Positions 16,212 to 24,652 of a stretch of 32,061 bases of DNA are shown here, in pieces (the first letter of the stretch is position 1; every line of letters begins with the position of its first letter). Location: assembly GCA_963594655.1 (NCBI GenBank), contig CAVBFD010000027.1, positions 1-32,061 of the forward strand. Reading direction: 5' to 3'. The notes under the pieces were generated by a model that was given only the letters and a program-made list of their open reading frames with translations, ran no database searches and had not been told where the DNA came from. This DNA is from Colivivens sp963594655 (lineage in GTDB: Bacteria; Bacteroidota; Bacteroidia; Bacteroidales; Bacteroidaceae). Both the position numbers and the translations under genes were made by a program.

Positions 16212-19145
16212 TTACTTCTTACCCTTCGGGTTGTGGAAGAAATTATACTGGAGTCCCAGCATCACGTAGCGTCCCAGACGTTCGGTAGATTCGTAAGAGA
16301 ACGTGGAGTTGCCATAAATGTAATTATAGCTCGACACGTTGCCCAGGATGTCAAAGGCCGTCAGCTTGGCAACCAACCGCCTGTTTTTCAGGAAGGCACG
16401 GCTTACTGAAGCGTTCCATACGAACGATGACTTCAGCGGAATGGCATCCACCGTCTTCAACTCACGGTCCCAGTCGGCGCTGGTTGCCAACTGTATGTCC
16501 ACACCCGGTATGGTGTAGCGCGCGCTCATCTCCATATACAGACTGCGGCTCCGGTAGTCGTCGTCGCGCTGCGTACCGTAGTTCACCTTCGAGAAGTAAA
16601 GCATGCCACGGACCTCTGCGGCAAACAAACCCTTCTGATAGACTACTGCAAGACGTGGATTTATGGTCATTCCTTTGGCGGCATACAACCGGTCCGGCGT
16701 CGTCTCCGTTCCCATTTCCAGAATCTGTCCCCGGTTGGCATTCAGCGACGCGGCCAACCCGAGCTGCCACGGACCCAACTGCGACAGCAACTGTAAGTAC
16801 GTCCCGAAAGACCACTCGTCCTTGCCGTTCCGCTTCTGATATACGTAGCCACCAGTCTCCGTGTCGTAACGGTAACCTGTCAGAATCTGGTTGGTGGAAT
16901 ACGTATAGTTGGCACTGCCCGAAAACGCGAGTTTCGAACCTATCAAGGCAAGCTGTGTGGCGGCTTCGGTATGCCACGACCCACCATTCTTCAGCGAAGG
17001 ATTGGCAAGCCAGATGGCGAGCGGATTGGTCGTACTGAAGTAAACGTAATCCAGCATGTCAGGCAATATAGTCAGGTGGTTGACATGGAGTTCCACAGAA
17101 TTACGGAGTCTGTTCCACTGATGTTTGAAGTTGATGTTGCCGTCCACCGTCCAGCGTGTGCGCGCGTCGGCCGTGTTTACATCGTCCTTCACATAATGTA
17201 TGCGGTCGCGGTTGTACAGTACCGGCAGATGGAAACGCAGCCATGTGTAGGTGGCGTCGGAACTCTTCTCATAATAGATGTTGAATCCCGGATTCCATCT
17301 CCTGTGCATGAGGTTGTAATTGTAGCTGTCGGCTGAAGAGACAGCCAGCAGCAACGAGTCGGCAGCCGGGATCTTGCCGAAAGGATGCAGTCCGGGCATC
17401 CATCCCGACAGACGGTCCAGACGGTAGTACGGCTGATTCTCCTCCTTGTTGTTCTGCTCGTAGAGCGAGTAGAAACGACAGGTCCAGTTGTTGAGCAGGT
17501 TGAGGTAATACTCCGCCCTGCCATAGTAGTTGTAGTACGTTGACGGCATACTGGCATGGACCAGACGGTTGTCTGCGGGAAGACTGCGGTAGTTCTGGCG
17601 GTAGTCCTGGTCGGTGGTGGTGCAGTGATGCTGGTAGGTGCCGTTGACAGCCAGTTCAAGGTTGTCACCCCATGGGAGTTTCTTGTTGTACTCGAACCCC
17701 TGGTAGACACTCAGTTCGCGGTTGTTGTTGCGCAGCCGGTTATAAGTGCTGTTCAGTAAATCACCGGCAGGACGCAAGGCATCCGTGAATATACTGTCGA
17801 GCAACTGGGTCGGTTCTCCGAACAGGCTGGGCTGCCTATCGAGCGTAGCCTGACGTATGAGCTGCGACGCGCGGCCGTCGGAGATTTTGACACTCGTACG
17901 GCTGAACAGCCAGACAGGGAGCTTCAGACGGAACGTGTTGTCGAACGAGATGGACCGGGCGCGCTGGTTCATGCGGCTGCCGGAGGCTGCATAGGAATTC
18001 ATGTCTGTCAGGAAGTGCTGCGTCATCGTTGCCGTGTTCTGCCGATCGTCGTTCCAACTGGCCTCAAGGTCGGCAGTATTGTCAAACCACTTGTCTTTGC
18101 CGTCCGTGCGGTAACTGAGTCCAGCGGTGCGGACGGTTGTTTCTCCTTCAGGAGCGTAACTGGGTTCCCAGTTGCCCTGTCCGTCGGGACTGCGCGTCTC
18201 GTTGATGTTGTTTACGTTGCCATAGACCGTGAGGCGGTTGAGGTCGGAAAAAGCCGTGGCGAAGACACGCGCCATGTAGTGGTCCTCCGTCGCCCCTGCG
18301 GCCTCTCCGTTCCCCATGAGTCCGATACTGTACTCCCGCTTGAGGTTCACGTCCATCACGTATTCCTTCCGGTCGATGTTCTTGCCCATGTAACGGCTCT
18401 TGTCCGTCATGCGGTCATACACCTTGACATCGCTGACCGAATAATAAGGCAGGTTGTCGAGCATCACCTTGTTGTTGCCCTTGAAGAAGTCCTTGCCGTT
18501 GAGCATCAGATAGTCCACGGTACGTCCGTTGACCTTGATGACCCCATCGGCACTCATCTCCACACCCGGCATCTGACGTATCAGGGCATCGAGCATACTG
18601 CCGTCGGGCAACTGGAAGGCCGAGGCGTCAAACACAATCGTATCGCCGCGGTAGGCCATCTTCACACGTGTGGCCCTTACCGTCACCTCGCCCAGCTCCA
18701 CGTCGAGGTCGGCCTGTGTCTTCATCCTCCGCTTCATGTAATGCCAGGGAGCGTCGAAGAAACGGTTGCGGGCTACATATTGTATATGGTAGTTCACGTA
18801 GCAGTCCTCATAGTCGGGATGGGAGGCGCGGATGAGGAAGCGTCCCGTCTTGGCCGGCAAGAGGAAGCGGAAGTTGGCGTCAGGGCTACCATTGCCGGTA
18901 TAGTAACTGGCCATACACGAGTCTATCACGGTACTGTCGGCATCCATCAGCGTGATTTTCACGTCCTTTATCGCAGCTTTGGTAAACGAATCGCGCACAT
19001 GTCCCCACAGCACAAGCGTGTGTTCCTTCTTAGCCGACTGGGCAACTGCCGTTTGAGAAACGGCAGAGACGACAAACAGCAGCGCAATGACACAACGGAT
19101 GAGACGGTTCCCGCAGATTATGATTGGGTGTTGGAGTTGTTTCAT
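16212..19145 (-). CDS. Outer-membrane beta-barrel protein, TonB-receptor-like with N-terminal carboxypeptidase-regulatory domain
   Basis: This is a 977-aa exported protein. The start is placed at ATG 19145, giving a signal peptide that ends in AVAQ; an in-frame ATG at 19256 lies upstream of the promoter. A carboxypeptidase regulatory-like beta-sandwich (VLWGHVRDSFTKAAIKDVKI) comes first. A plug-like region follows (MLDALIRQMPGVEMSADGVI, then VNGRTVDYLMLNGKDFF). The remaining ~700 residues are rich in alternating aromatic strands, as in large outer-membrane barrels. It resembles the Bacteroidetes 'outer membrane beta-barrel family protein' group more than SusC: no SusD partner is adjacent. The ligand is unknown. 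It is a single-gene unit, convergent with the tRNA and divergent from the Tat operon. Confidence 0.85.
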   Translation of the reverse strand: MKQLQHPIIICGNRLIRCVIALLFVVSAVSQTAVAQSAKKEHTLVLWGHVRDSFTKAAIKDVKITLMDADSTVIDSCMASYYTGNGSPDANFRFLLPAKTGRFLIRASHPDYEDCYVNYHIQYVARNRFFDAPWHYMKRRMKTQADLDVELGEVTVRATRVKMAYRGDTIVFDASAFQLPDGSMLDALIRQMPGVEMSADGVIKVNGRTVDYLMLNGKDFFKGNNKVMLDNLPYYSVSDVKVYDRMTDKSRYMGKNIDRKEYVMDVNLKREYSIGLMGNGEAAGATEDHYMARVFATAFSDLNRLTVYGNVNNINETRSPDGQGNWEPSYAPEGETTVRTAGLSYRTDGKDKWFDNTADLEASWNDDRQNTATMTQHFLTDMNSYAASGSRMNQRARSISFDNTFRLKLPVWLFSRTSVKISDGRASQLIRQATLDRQPSLFGEPTQLLDSIFTDALRPAGDLLNSTYNRLRNNNRELSVYQGFEYNKKLPWGDNLELAVNGTYQHHCTTTDQDYRQNYRSLPADNRLVHASMPSTYYNYYGRAEYYLNLLNNWTCRFYSLYEQNNKEENQPYYRLDRLSGWMPGLHPFGKIPAADSLLLAVSSADSYNYNLMHRRWNPGFNIYYEKSSDATYTWLRFHLPVLYNRDRIHYVKDDVNTADARTRWTVDGNINFKHQWNRLRNSVELHVNHLTILPDMLDYVYFSTTNPLAIWLANPSLKNGGSWHTEAATQLALIGSKLAFSGSANYTYSTNQILTGYRYDTETGGYVYQKRNGKDEWSFGTYLQLLSQLGPWQLGLAASLNANRGQILEMGTETTPDRLYAAKGMTINPRLAVVYQKGLFAAEVRGMLYFSKVNYGTQRDDDYRSRSLYMEMSARYTIPGVDIQLATSADWDRELKTVDAIPLKSSFVWNASVSRAFLKNRRLVAKLTAFDILGNVSSYNYIYGNSTFSYESTERLGRYVMLGLQYNFFHNPKGKK

Positions 19146-19198
19146 AAATGTAAAAAGTATCTGTTCAGCTATAGATCTTGAATTCAGAAAAAAGGGCG

Positions 19199-19206
19199 CA
19201 AAGGTA
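19199..19206 (-). promoter_or_regulatory. Bacteroidetes -7 box for the outer-membrane barrel gene
   Basis: The minus strand reads TACCTTTG, 54-61 bp upstream of the ATG at 19145. Its position rules out the longer N-terminal frame starting at 19256. Confidence 0.75.
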
Positions 19207-19303
19207 CGACATTTTTGCGACGAAGCGCTCTTCCCATGCATTTTTCCGTATTTCATATACTTTTTTCCTTAATATATATAAGTCTTATGTCGGAGAAGTA
19301 TTG

Positions 19304-19311
19304 TAATTTTG
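19304..19311 (+). promoter_or_regulatory. Bacteroidetes -7 box for the Tat/redox operon
   Basis: TAATTTTG matches TAnnTTTG. Initiation near 19318 gives a leader of about 35 nt to ATG 19353. It excludes the upstream in-frame ATG at 19215. Confidence 0.7.
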
Positions 19312-19352
19312 CAACCGATGACAAACATTATGGACTTATTCAATATCTGAAA

Positions 19353-20867
19353 ATGATGCTTAGAAAAATCAGACTCACCTTGGCCATCATCTTCTTCGGC
19401 CTTGTCACGCTGCTGTTCCTCGACTTCACAGGAACTCTGCACGGCTGGCTCTCCTGGATGGCCTCCATTCAGTTCATGCCGGCGCTGTTGGCGCTTAACC
19501 TTGTGGTGATTGCCGTCTGGATAGCGGTTACCCTAGCGCTCGGACGTGTCTACTGCTCCGTGGTCTGTCCGCTAGGCGTGATGCAGGACGTGGTGTCGTG
19601 GATCAGTGGCAGGAGGAACAGGAAACGCAAGCGGTTACGCTTCTCTTATTCCCCAGCCAAGCGATGGCTGAGATACACGATGCTCGTACTGTTCATCGTG
19701 ACATTGGTGGCCGGCATCGGGGCGATACCGGCACTGCTGGATCCTTACAGCAGCTACGGACGCATCGCACAGAACCTTTTCCAACCCATCTACCTTATCG
19801 GCAACAACGCCCTGGCCTACCTCTCGGAACACATGGATAGTTACACGTTCTACGGGCGTGAGGTATGGATTCGCAGTATGCCCACCTTCATCATCGCCGC
19901 CGCCACCTTCGCGATACTGGTGGTGCTGGCGTGGCGCAACGGACGCACCTATTGCAACACCGTATGCCCCGTAGGCACCCTACTGAGTTTCCTTGCCCGG
20001 TTCTCATGGATGAAGGTGCGTATAGATGATCGGAAGTGCGTCGGCTGCGGACTCTGCGCCAAGGGATGCAAGTCCGCCTGTATCGACGTGAAGAACCACA
20101 AGATAGACTATTCGAGATGCGTGGTCTGCGGCGACTGTCTCGACAACTGCCATAAGGATGCCCTGCGTTTCGGGAAAGCATTGACGAACAATTCCTCCCG
20201 GACAGGCAAGGCTGACGGAAATTCCGACAACAAGGTAGACTCCTCACGCAGGAACTTCCTCCTCGCCGCTGCCACCGTTACGGCATCAGCCGCCTTGGCG
20301 CAGGAGAAGAAGAAGGTGGACGGCGGACTTGCGGCCGTCACCCGGAAAGACCCTTTCAAACGAAGCACCCCGATTACGCCTCCCGGTTCAATCTCGGCAC
20401 AAAACATGACGCGGCACTGCACGGCTTGCCAACTCTGCGTGGCTGAATGTCCCAACGACGTGCTGCGTCCCTCCACCGACCTGAAGACACTGATGCAGCC
20501 CACGATGTCGTACGAGCGCGGATTCTGCCGTCCCGAGTGTCACCGGTGCAGTGAGGTCTGTCCCACTGGAGCCATCAAGCCCATCAGGCGTGAGGACAAG
20601 TCGAGCATACAGATAGGCCACGCCGTGTGGTCGAAGAAGAACTGCATCGTCTTCACCGACGGGGTGGAGTGCGGCAACTGCGCGCGCCACTGTCCAGCAG
20701 GCGCCATCATGATGATTCCCATGGACGGGACAGACGCGGACTCGCCCAAGTTCCCCGCCGTCAACCAGAGCCGCTGCATCGGTTGCGGGGCCTGTGAGAA
20801 CCTCTGTCCGGCAAAGCCGTTCAGCGCCATCCACGTGGAGGGACACGAAGTGCATAAGTACATATAG
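19353..20867 (+). CDS. Polytopic polyferredoxin, NapH-like membrane part fused to NapG-like part with internal twin-arginine motif
   Basis: This 504-aa redox protein has about four N-terminal transmembrane segments (residues ~8-205). They carry two NapH-type CxxxCP motifs (YCSVVCPLG, YCNTVCPVG). Two four-Cys clusters follow (CVGCGLCAKGC, CVVCGDCLDNC). At Ser297 a textbook Tat signal begins inside the protein: SSRRNFLLAAATVTASAALA (Arg299-Arg300, hydrophobic core, Ala-x-Ala-like end). Beyond it are four more ferredoxin clusters (CTACQLCVAECP, CRPECHRCSEVCP, CGNCARHCP, CIGCGACENLCP), as in NapG. A role in moving electrons from the quinone pool or cytoplasm to a periplasmic acceptor is inferred. 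It leads an operon with a Tat-tagged reductase and TatA/TatC. ATG 19356 is an equally possible start. Confidence 0.88.
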   Translation: MMLRKIRLTLAIIFFGLVTLLFLDFTGTLHGWLSWMASIQFMPALLALNLVVIAVWIAVTLALGRVYCSVVCPLGVMQDVVSWISGRRNRKRKRLRFSYSPAKRWLRYTMLVLFIVTLVAGIGAIPALLDPYSSYGRIAQNLFQPIYLIGNNALAYLSEHMDSYTFYGREVWIRSMPTFIIAAATFAILVVLAWRNGRTYCNTVCPVGTLLSFLARFSWMKVRIDDRKCVGCGLCAKGCKSACIDVKNHKIDYSRCVVCGDCLDNCHKDALRFGKALTNNSSRTGKADGNSDNKVDSSRRNFLLAAATVTASAALAQEKKKVDGGLAAVTRKDPFKRSTPITPPGSISAQNMTRHCTACQLCVAECPNDVLRPSTDLKTLMQPTMSYERGFCRPECHRCSEVCPTGAIKPIRREDKSSIQIGHAVWSKKNCIVFTDGVECGNCARHCPAGAIMMIPMDGTDADSPKFPAVNQSRCIGCGACENLCPAKPFSAIHVEGHEVHKYI

Positions 20868-20879
20868 ACATAAGCGACT

Positions 20880-22298
20880 ATGAAGCAAGAACTCAACAGA
20901 AGGGACTTCCTCAAGACCCTCGGCACCGGAGTCGTGGCAAGCTCCGCCCTACTCTCGGCATGTAAGGGCAGGGGCGGCGACCTGACCGCCAAGGGCAACT
21001 ACCTGGATCCTCCCATAGGGAAGATGACCTACCGTGTCAATCCCAACACAAAAGACAAGGTGAGCATCCTCGGCTACGGCATGATGCGACTGCCCGTAGT
21101 TGGCGGCGGGACGGGTCGGGAGAATCCCGACGCGGAACTCGACCAGGAGATGATCAACCGACAGGTGGACTACGCACTGGAGCATGGTGTCAACTACTTC
21201 GACACCTCTCCGGCCTACTGCCAGGGCAAGTCGGAGGCAGCCACCGGCACCGCACTCCACCGCCATAACCGCAAGGACTACTTCATCGCCACCAAGCTCT
21301 CCAACTTCGCCCCTGCCACATGGACGGCGGAGGCGTCGAAGGAGATGTTCGAGAACTCACTAAAGTACCTGCAGACCGACTATGTGGACTATCTCCTGCT
21401 CCACGCCATCGGTATGGGCGATGACGGCATGAGTGATTTTTACAGCAGATACATCGACAACGGCATCCTCGACTGGCTTGTGGAACAGAAGAAGAAAGGG
21501 CGCATACGCAACCTGGGCTTCTCCTACCACGGAGACATCAAGGTGTTCGACCTCGCCCTGAAATGGCACGATGAGGGGAAGTACCACTGGGATTTCGTAC
21601 AGATAGAGTTGAACTACCTCGACTGGAACTATGCCGACGAAATCAATCCACGCAACACCGATGCCGTCTACCTCTACGGCGAGCTGAAGAAGCGCGGCAT
21701 CCCTGCCGTCATCATGGAGCCGCTGTTGGGCGGACGACTCGCCAATGTGCCTGACACCATCATCGCCAAGATGAAAGCCCGCGAGCCGGAGAAGAGTGTG
21801 GCAAGTTGGGCTTTCCGCTTCGCCGGCACTCCCGACGGTGTGCTTTGTGTGTTGAGCGGCATGAGCTATATGGAGAACCTGAAGGAAAACCTCTGCACCT
21901 ACAGTCCGCTGAAGCCGCTGACCAAGGAAGAGGAAGGCTTCCTGATGGAGATAGCCAACGACATCTACAATCTGAACACCATACCCTGCAACGAATGCAG
22001 CTACTGCATGCCCTGCCCTTACGGCATCAACATCCCCGCAGTATTCTCACACTACAACAAGTGTATCAAGGAGGGGAACATGCCCAACAAGGGAGACCAA
22101 GACCCCGACTACCGCAGAGCCCGCCGAGCCTTCCTCATAGGCTACGACCGCAGTGTACCTAAGCTCCGTCAGGCGAGCCACTGCGTGAGGTGCGGAGAGT
22201 GCGTACCCCACTGTCCCCAGCGCATCCAGATACCGGACGAGTTGGCGAGGATTGACCAGTTCGTGGAGGGACTGAGACTCAGCAGCGACAAACTGTAG
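20880..22298 (+). CDS. Tat-exported aldo/keto reductase with C-terminal 4Fe-4S domain
   Basis: This 472-aa protein has an N-terminal twin-arginine signal (NRRDFLKTLGTG, Arg7-Arg8). It ends in a lipobox-like LSAC with Cys28, suggesting a Tat-dependent lipoprotein. An aldo/keto reductase barrel follows: VSILGYGMMRLP, YFDTSPAY (Asp and Tyr of the tetrad), TKLS (Lys) and DYLLLHAIG (His). A C-terminal ferredoxin-like segment has CNECSYCMPCPYGI and CVRCGECVPHCP. Cytoplasmic AKRs use NADPH, so an exported one must take electrons elsewhere; the upstream polyferredoxin is the obvious candidate donor (inference). It starts 12 bp after that gene. The substrate is unknown. Confidence 0.9.
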   Translation: MKQELNRRDFLKTLGTGVVASSALLSACKGRGGDLTAKGNYLDPPIGKMTYRVNPNTKDKVSILGYGMMRLPVVGGGTGRENPDAELDQEMINRQVDYALEHGVNYFDTSPAYCQGKSEAATGTALHRHNRKDYFIATKLSNFAPATWTAEASKEMFENSLKYLQTDYVDYLLLHAIGMGDDGMSDFYSRYIDNGILDWLVEQKKKGRIRNLGFSYHGDIKVFDLALKWHDEGKYHWDFVQIELNYLDWNYADEINPRNTDAVYLYGELKKRGIPAVIMEPLLGGRLANVPDTIIAKMKAREPEKSVASWAFRFAGTPDGVLCVLSGMSYMENLKENLCTYSPLKPLTKEEEGFLMEIANDIYNLNTIPCNECSYCMPCPYGINIPAVFSHYNKCIKEGNMPNKGDQDPDYRRARRAFLIGYDRSVPKLRQASHCVRCGECVPHCPQRIQIPDELARIDQFVEGLRLSSDKL

Positions 22299-22355
22299 GC
22301 TGCGGATGGGACACATCACGAAACTTCAAATATTAACTCTCAATTACAATAGGTT

Positions 22356-22535
22356 ATGTTAGGAATGCAAGAAATCTTACTTATCGCCCTCATTATCCTG
22401 CTCCTCTTCGGAGGCAAGAAAATCCCCGAGTTGATGAAGGGTCTGGGCAAGGGCGTTAAGAGTTTCAAGGACGGAATGAACGGTATAGAATCGTCTGAAA
22501 CCGAGGGGAAGAAAGACTCCGGGGAAAAGGAATGA
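22356..22535 (+). CDS. tatA: Twin-arginine translocase subunit TatA
   Basis: This 59-aa single-span protein begins MLGMQEILLIALIILLLFGG, followed by KKIPELMKGLGKGVKSFKDG (amphipathic helix) and a short acidic/lysine tail. The transmembrane segment, FG hinge and amphipathic helix are the defining TatA layout. Its stop overlaps the tatC start by four bases (ATGA, 22532-22535). There is no tatB nearby, consistent with a minimal TatAC system in which TatA also serves the TatB role. Confidence 0.94.
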   Translation: MLGMQEILLIALIILLLFGGKKIPELMKGLGKGVKSFKDGMNGIESSETEGKKDSGEKE

Positions 22536-23317
22536 ACGGAGAACTCATGTCCTTTTGGGACCATCTCGAAGTGCTGCGGGGAACTATCTGGAAGATAGCC
22601 CTCGCAAGCATTGTCTGTGGGGTTGCGGCCTTCTTCTTCAAGGATGAGATATTCAACGTGATACTTGCCCCGAAGGACAGCCACTTCGTCACCTACCTCC
22701 TCTTCGACCGTCTGGGCAGTTGGGTTCCGGGCAACGAAGGAGTCGGGACTTTCTCCGTGAACCTGATGAATACCGGCATGACCGGACAGTTCACCGTTCA
22801 TCTGAAGGTGGCGCTCTGCACCGGTATCGTCGTAGCCTCTCCCTACATCCTCTACCTCCTGCTGCGCTTCATCACCCCCGCCCTTTACGAGAGCGAGCGC
22901 CGCTACACCTACCGCCTGGTGATGGGCGGCTACTTGATGTTCGCGCTGGGCATATTAATCAACTACTTCCTCATCTTCCCCTTCACTGTCCGCTTCCTCG
23001 GCACTTACCAGGTGAACTCGGAGGTGCCGAACATGATAACCCTGGAGTCGTACATGGACACGCTGCTGACACTGAGTCTGATGATGGGCATCCTCTTTGA
23101 GTTGCCGATGGTGTGCTGGTTGCTCGGCAAGACAGGTATCCTCACCAAGGGCTTCATGCGCCACTATCGCCGACACGCCATAGTGGCGATATTGGTCATC
23201 GCCGCCGTAATCACCCCTACGAGCGACATATTCACCCTCACCCTCGTCTCACTCCCCATTTGGTTGCTCTACGAGGCAAGCATTTTCTTCGTTCCGGGGG
23301 AACCGCACCGGAGGTGA
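22532..23317 (+). CDS. tatC: Twin-arginine translocase subunit TatC
   Basis: This 261-aa inner-membrane protein with six predicted spans recognises RR signal peptides. Family landmarks are FWDHLEVLR at the N-terminus, the loop RFITPALYESERR (equivalent of E. coli Glu103), YFLIFPFTVRFL, FELPM (equivalent of Glu170), RHAIVAILVIAAVITPTSDIFT and the final LLYEASIFF. In the N-terminal HLxELR motif the residue at the E. coli Glu15 position is Val, with Glu one place earlier. It lies directly downstream of two proteins bearing RR motifs, its probable cargo. Confidence 0.95.
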   Translation: MNGELMSFWDHLEVLRGTIWKIALASIVCGVAAFFFKDEIFNVILAPKDSHFVTYLLFDRLGSWVPGNEGVGTFSVNLMNTGMTGQFTVHLKVALCTGIVVASPYILYLLLRFITPALYESERRYTYRLVMGGYLMFALGILINYFLIFPFTVRFLGTYQVNSEVPNMITLESYMDTLLTLSLMMGILFELPMVCWLLGKTGILTKGFMRHYRRHAIVAILVIAAVITPTSDIFTLTLVSLPIWLLYEASIFFVPGEPHRR

Positions 23318-23374
23318 ACCCCAATTTTCGGGACTCATATGAATAACATTTTGAAGAGATAAAAAATCAAAGCG

Positions 23375-24490
23375 ATGAATCTTACAAAGACCATATTTAG
23401 CATGATGTGCCTCGTAGCCATGCCTTCCCTCGCCATGGAGCTGACAGAAGACTCCGTGAGGGTGAGACCGCGCGAGAAACTGCGTGAGGTCACCCGGAAG
23501 GTGGACAGTCTGCGGACGCAGTTCCGACAGTCAGCAGACAGAGGGGAGACACTCCAGTGGGGCGACTCCATCCTGACCGCGAGATACAACAAGAAGACGT
23601 TCGACACCACCTACATCGCCCGCCCCGACACACGGTGGACGGTTAAGTTGCGCGAGAACGTGTCGAGTTCAGCCCTCTATGCCGACACCCGGGATGAGGG
23701 ATTGGATTACAACACAGAGTTAAAGAGCGAGGTGCGCAGCACCGTCAGCTTGGCAGTGGCTTACCGTGGTGTGGGACTGGCTCTGTCCATGAACCCCTCC
23801 AAACTGGCGGGCAGGAGCCAGGACTATGAGTTCAACATCAACTCCTACAGCAACCGCTTCGGCTTCGATGTGGTGTACCTTTCCTCCAAGACCTACCAGG
23901 GGTACACCGAGCAGGGCGGCGTCCGCATGGACATCCCCAAGGGACTGATTGCGCAGCATGCCCTCAACCTCAACGTCTATTATGCCTTCAACCACCGCAA
24001 GTTCTCCTTCCCGGCCGCCTTCAGCCAGAGCTACATCCAGAAACGGAGTGCGGGCAGTTGGCTGGTGGGCGCCAGCTTCGAGGGTTCAAAGACCGAGGTG
24101 AACTCCGACGATGACCATCCCTTCCTCTATCCCATCACCATCCGACTCAACGAGTTGGCCATCGGCGGCGGCTATGGCTACAATCTGGTGCTGGGCAAGC
24201 ACTGGCTCTTCCATCTGTCCGCCATCCCCACCATCACGGTCTATTCCCACGACTACACCAAGACACAGACGGTGGGCGACGACGGTGAGACCCGAACCGT
24301 CAGGAACAACATGAAATACCATTTTCCTTCTCCCATCATCACCGTCCGGGGAGCCGCCCTGTACTCGTGGCGCAACAAGTTTGCCGGAGCCACGATGGTA
24401 TACAATTACTCCGTGGTAGGCAGCGACGACCTGCTGCAGGTGAGGCGGTTCAAGTGGCGCGTGCGACTGTTCTTCGGATTCAGGATATAA
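23375..24490 (+). CDS. DUF4421-like outer-membrane protein of unknown function
   Basis: This is a 371-aa exported protein. A signal peptide (MNLTKTIFSMMCLVAMPSLA) precedes a charged coiled-coil-like segment (about residues 25-60), then strand-rich sequence. Features such as SVRTVSLAVAYRG-type strands, GLALSMNPSKLAG and FGFDVVYLSSKTYQGY resemble DUF4421 proteins found across Bacteroidetes. The final strand ends in an aromatic-containing WRVRLFFGFRI, typical of barrel C-termini. It follows tatC by 57 bp without a clear promoter, so it may be in the Tat operon; it has no RR signal. Function unknown. Confidence 0.75.
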   Translation: MNLTKTIFSMMCLVAMPSLAMELTEDSVRVRPREKLREVTRKVDSLRTQFRQSADRGETLQWGDSILTARYNKKTFDTTYIARPDTRWTVKLRENVSSSALYADTRDEGLDYNTELKSEVRSTVSLAVAYRGVGLALSMNPSKLAGRSQDYEFNINSYSNRFGFDVVYLSSKTYQGYTEQGGVRMDIPKGLIAQHALNLNVYYAFNHRKFSFPAAFSQSYIQKRSAGSWLVGASFEGSKTEVNSDDDHPFLYPITIRLNELAIGGGYGYNLVLGKHWLFHLSAIPTITVYSHDYTKTQTVGDDGETRTVRNNMKYHFPSPIITVRGAALYSWRNKFAGATMVYNYSVVGSDDLLQVRRFKWRVRLFFGFRI

Positions 24491-24502
24491 GCCCGGGACT
24501 TT

Positions 24503-24517
24503 GGTTCTTCCGCTTTT
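24503..24517 (+). repeat. Isolated terminal-repeat fragment of the dispersed element
   Basis: GGTTCTTCCGCTTTT is identical to the first 15 bases of the terminal inverted repeats at 5796 and 31696. It sits 13 bp after the DUF4421-like stop codon, with no further similarity alongside. It may be a remnant or a chance match. Confidence 0.5.
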
Positions 24518-24605
24518 TGATAATAGGATGCGATAGAGCCGTTGTTCCATTCATTCCCCAAAGTAAATAATCACACGTTTCATTCCATGTTAGAAGGAAA
24601 CTTCG

Positions 24606-24613
24606 TACCTTTG
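24606..24613 (+). promoter_or_regulatory. Bacteroidetes -7 box for the GNAT gene
   Basis: TACCTTTG matches TAnnTTTG. Transcription near 24620 leaves ATG 24635 or 24653 as the start and excludes the upstream in-frame ATG at 24542. Confidence 0.75.
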
Positions 24614-24652
24614 CACAGGATATACAAGTACCAAATGATCATTCAGGCAAAC

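Noticed and set aside
18015..19181. 388-codon plus-strand frame antisense to the outer-membrane barrel gene
   Set aside because: The minus-strand frame has a signal peptide, plug-like motifs and a promoter; the antisense product is low-complexity His/Val-rich and unsupported.
19215..19352. N-terminal extension of the polyferredoxin from an upstream ATG
   Set aside because: The extension crosses the -7 box at 19304-19311, and the membrane-spanning N-terminus starts naturally at 19353.
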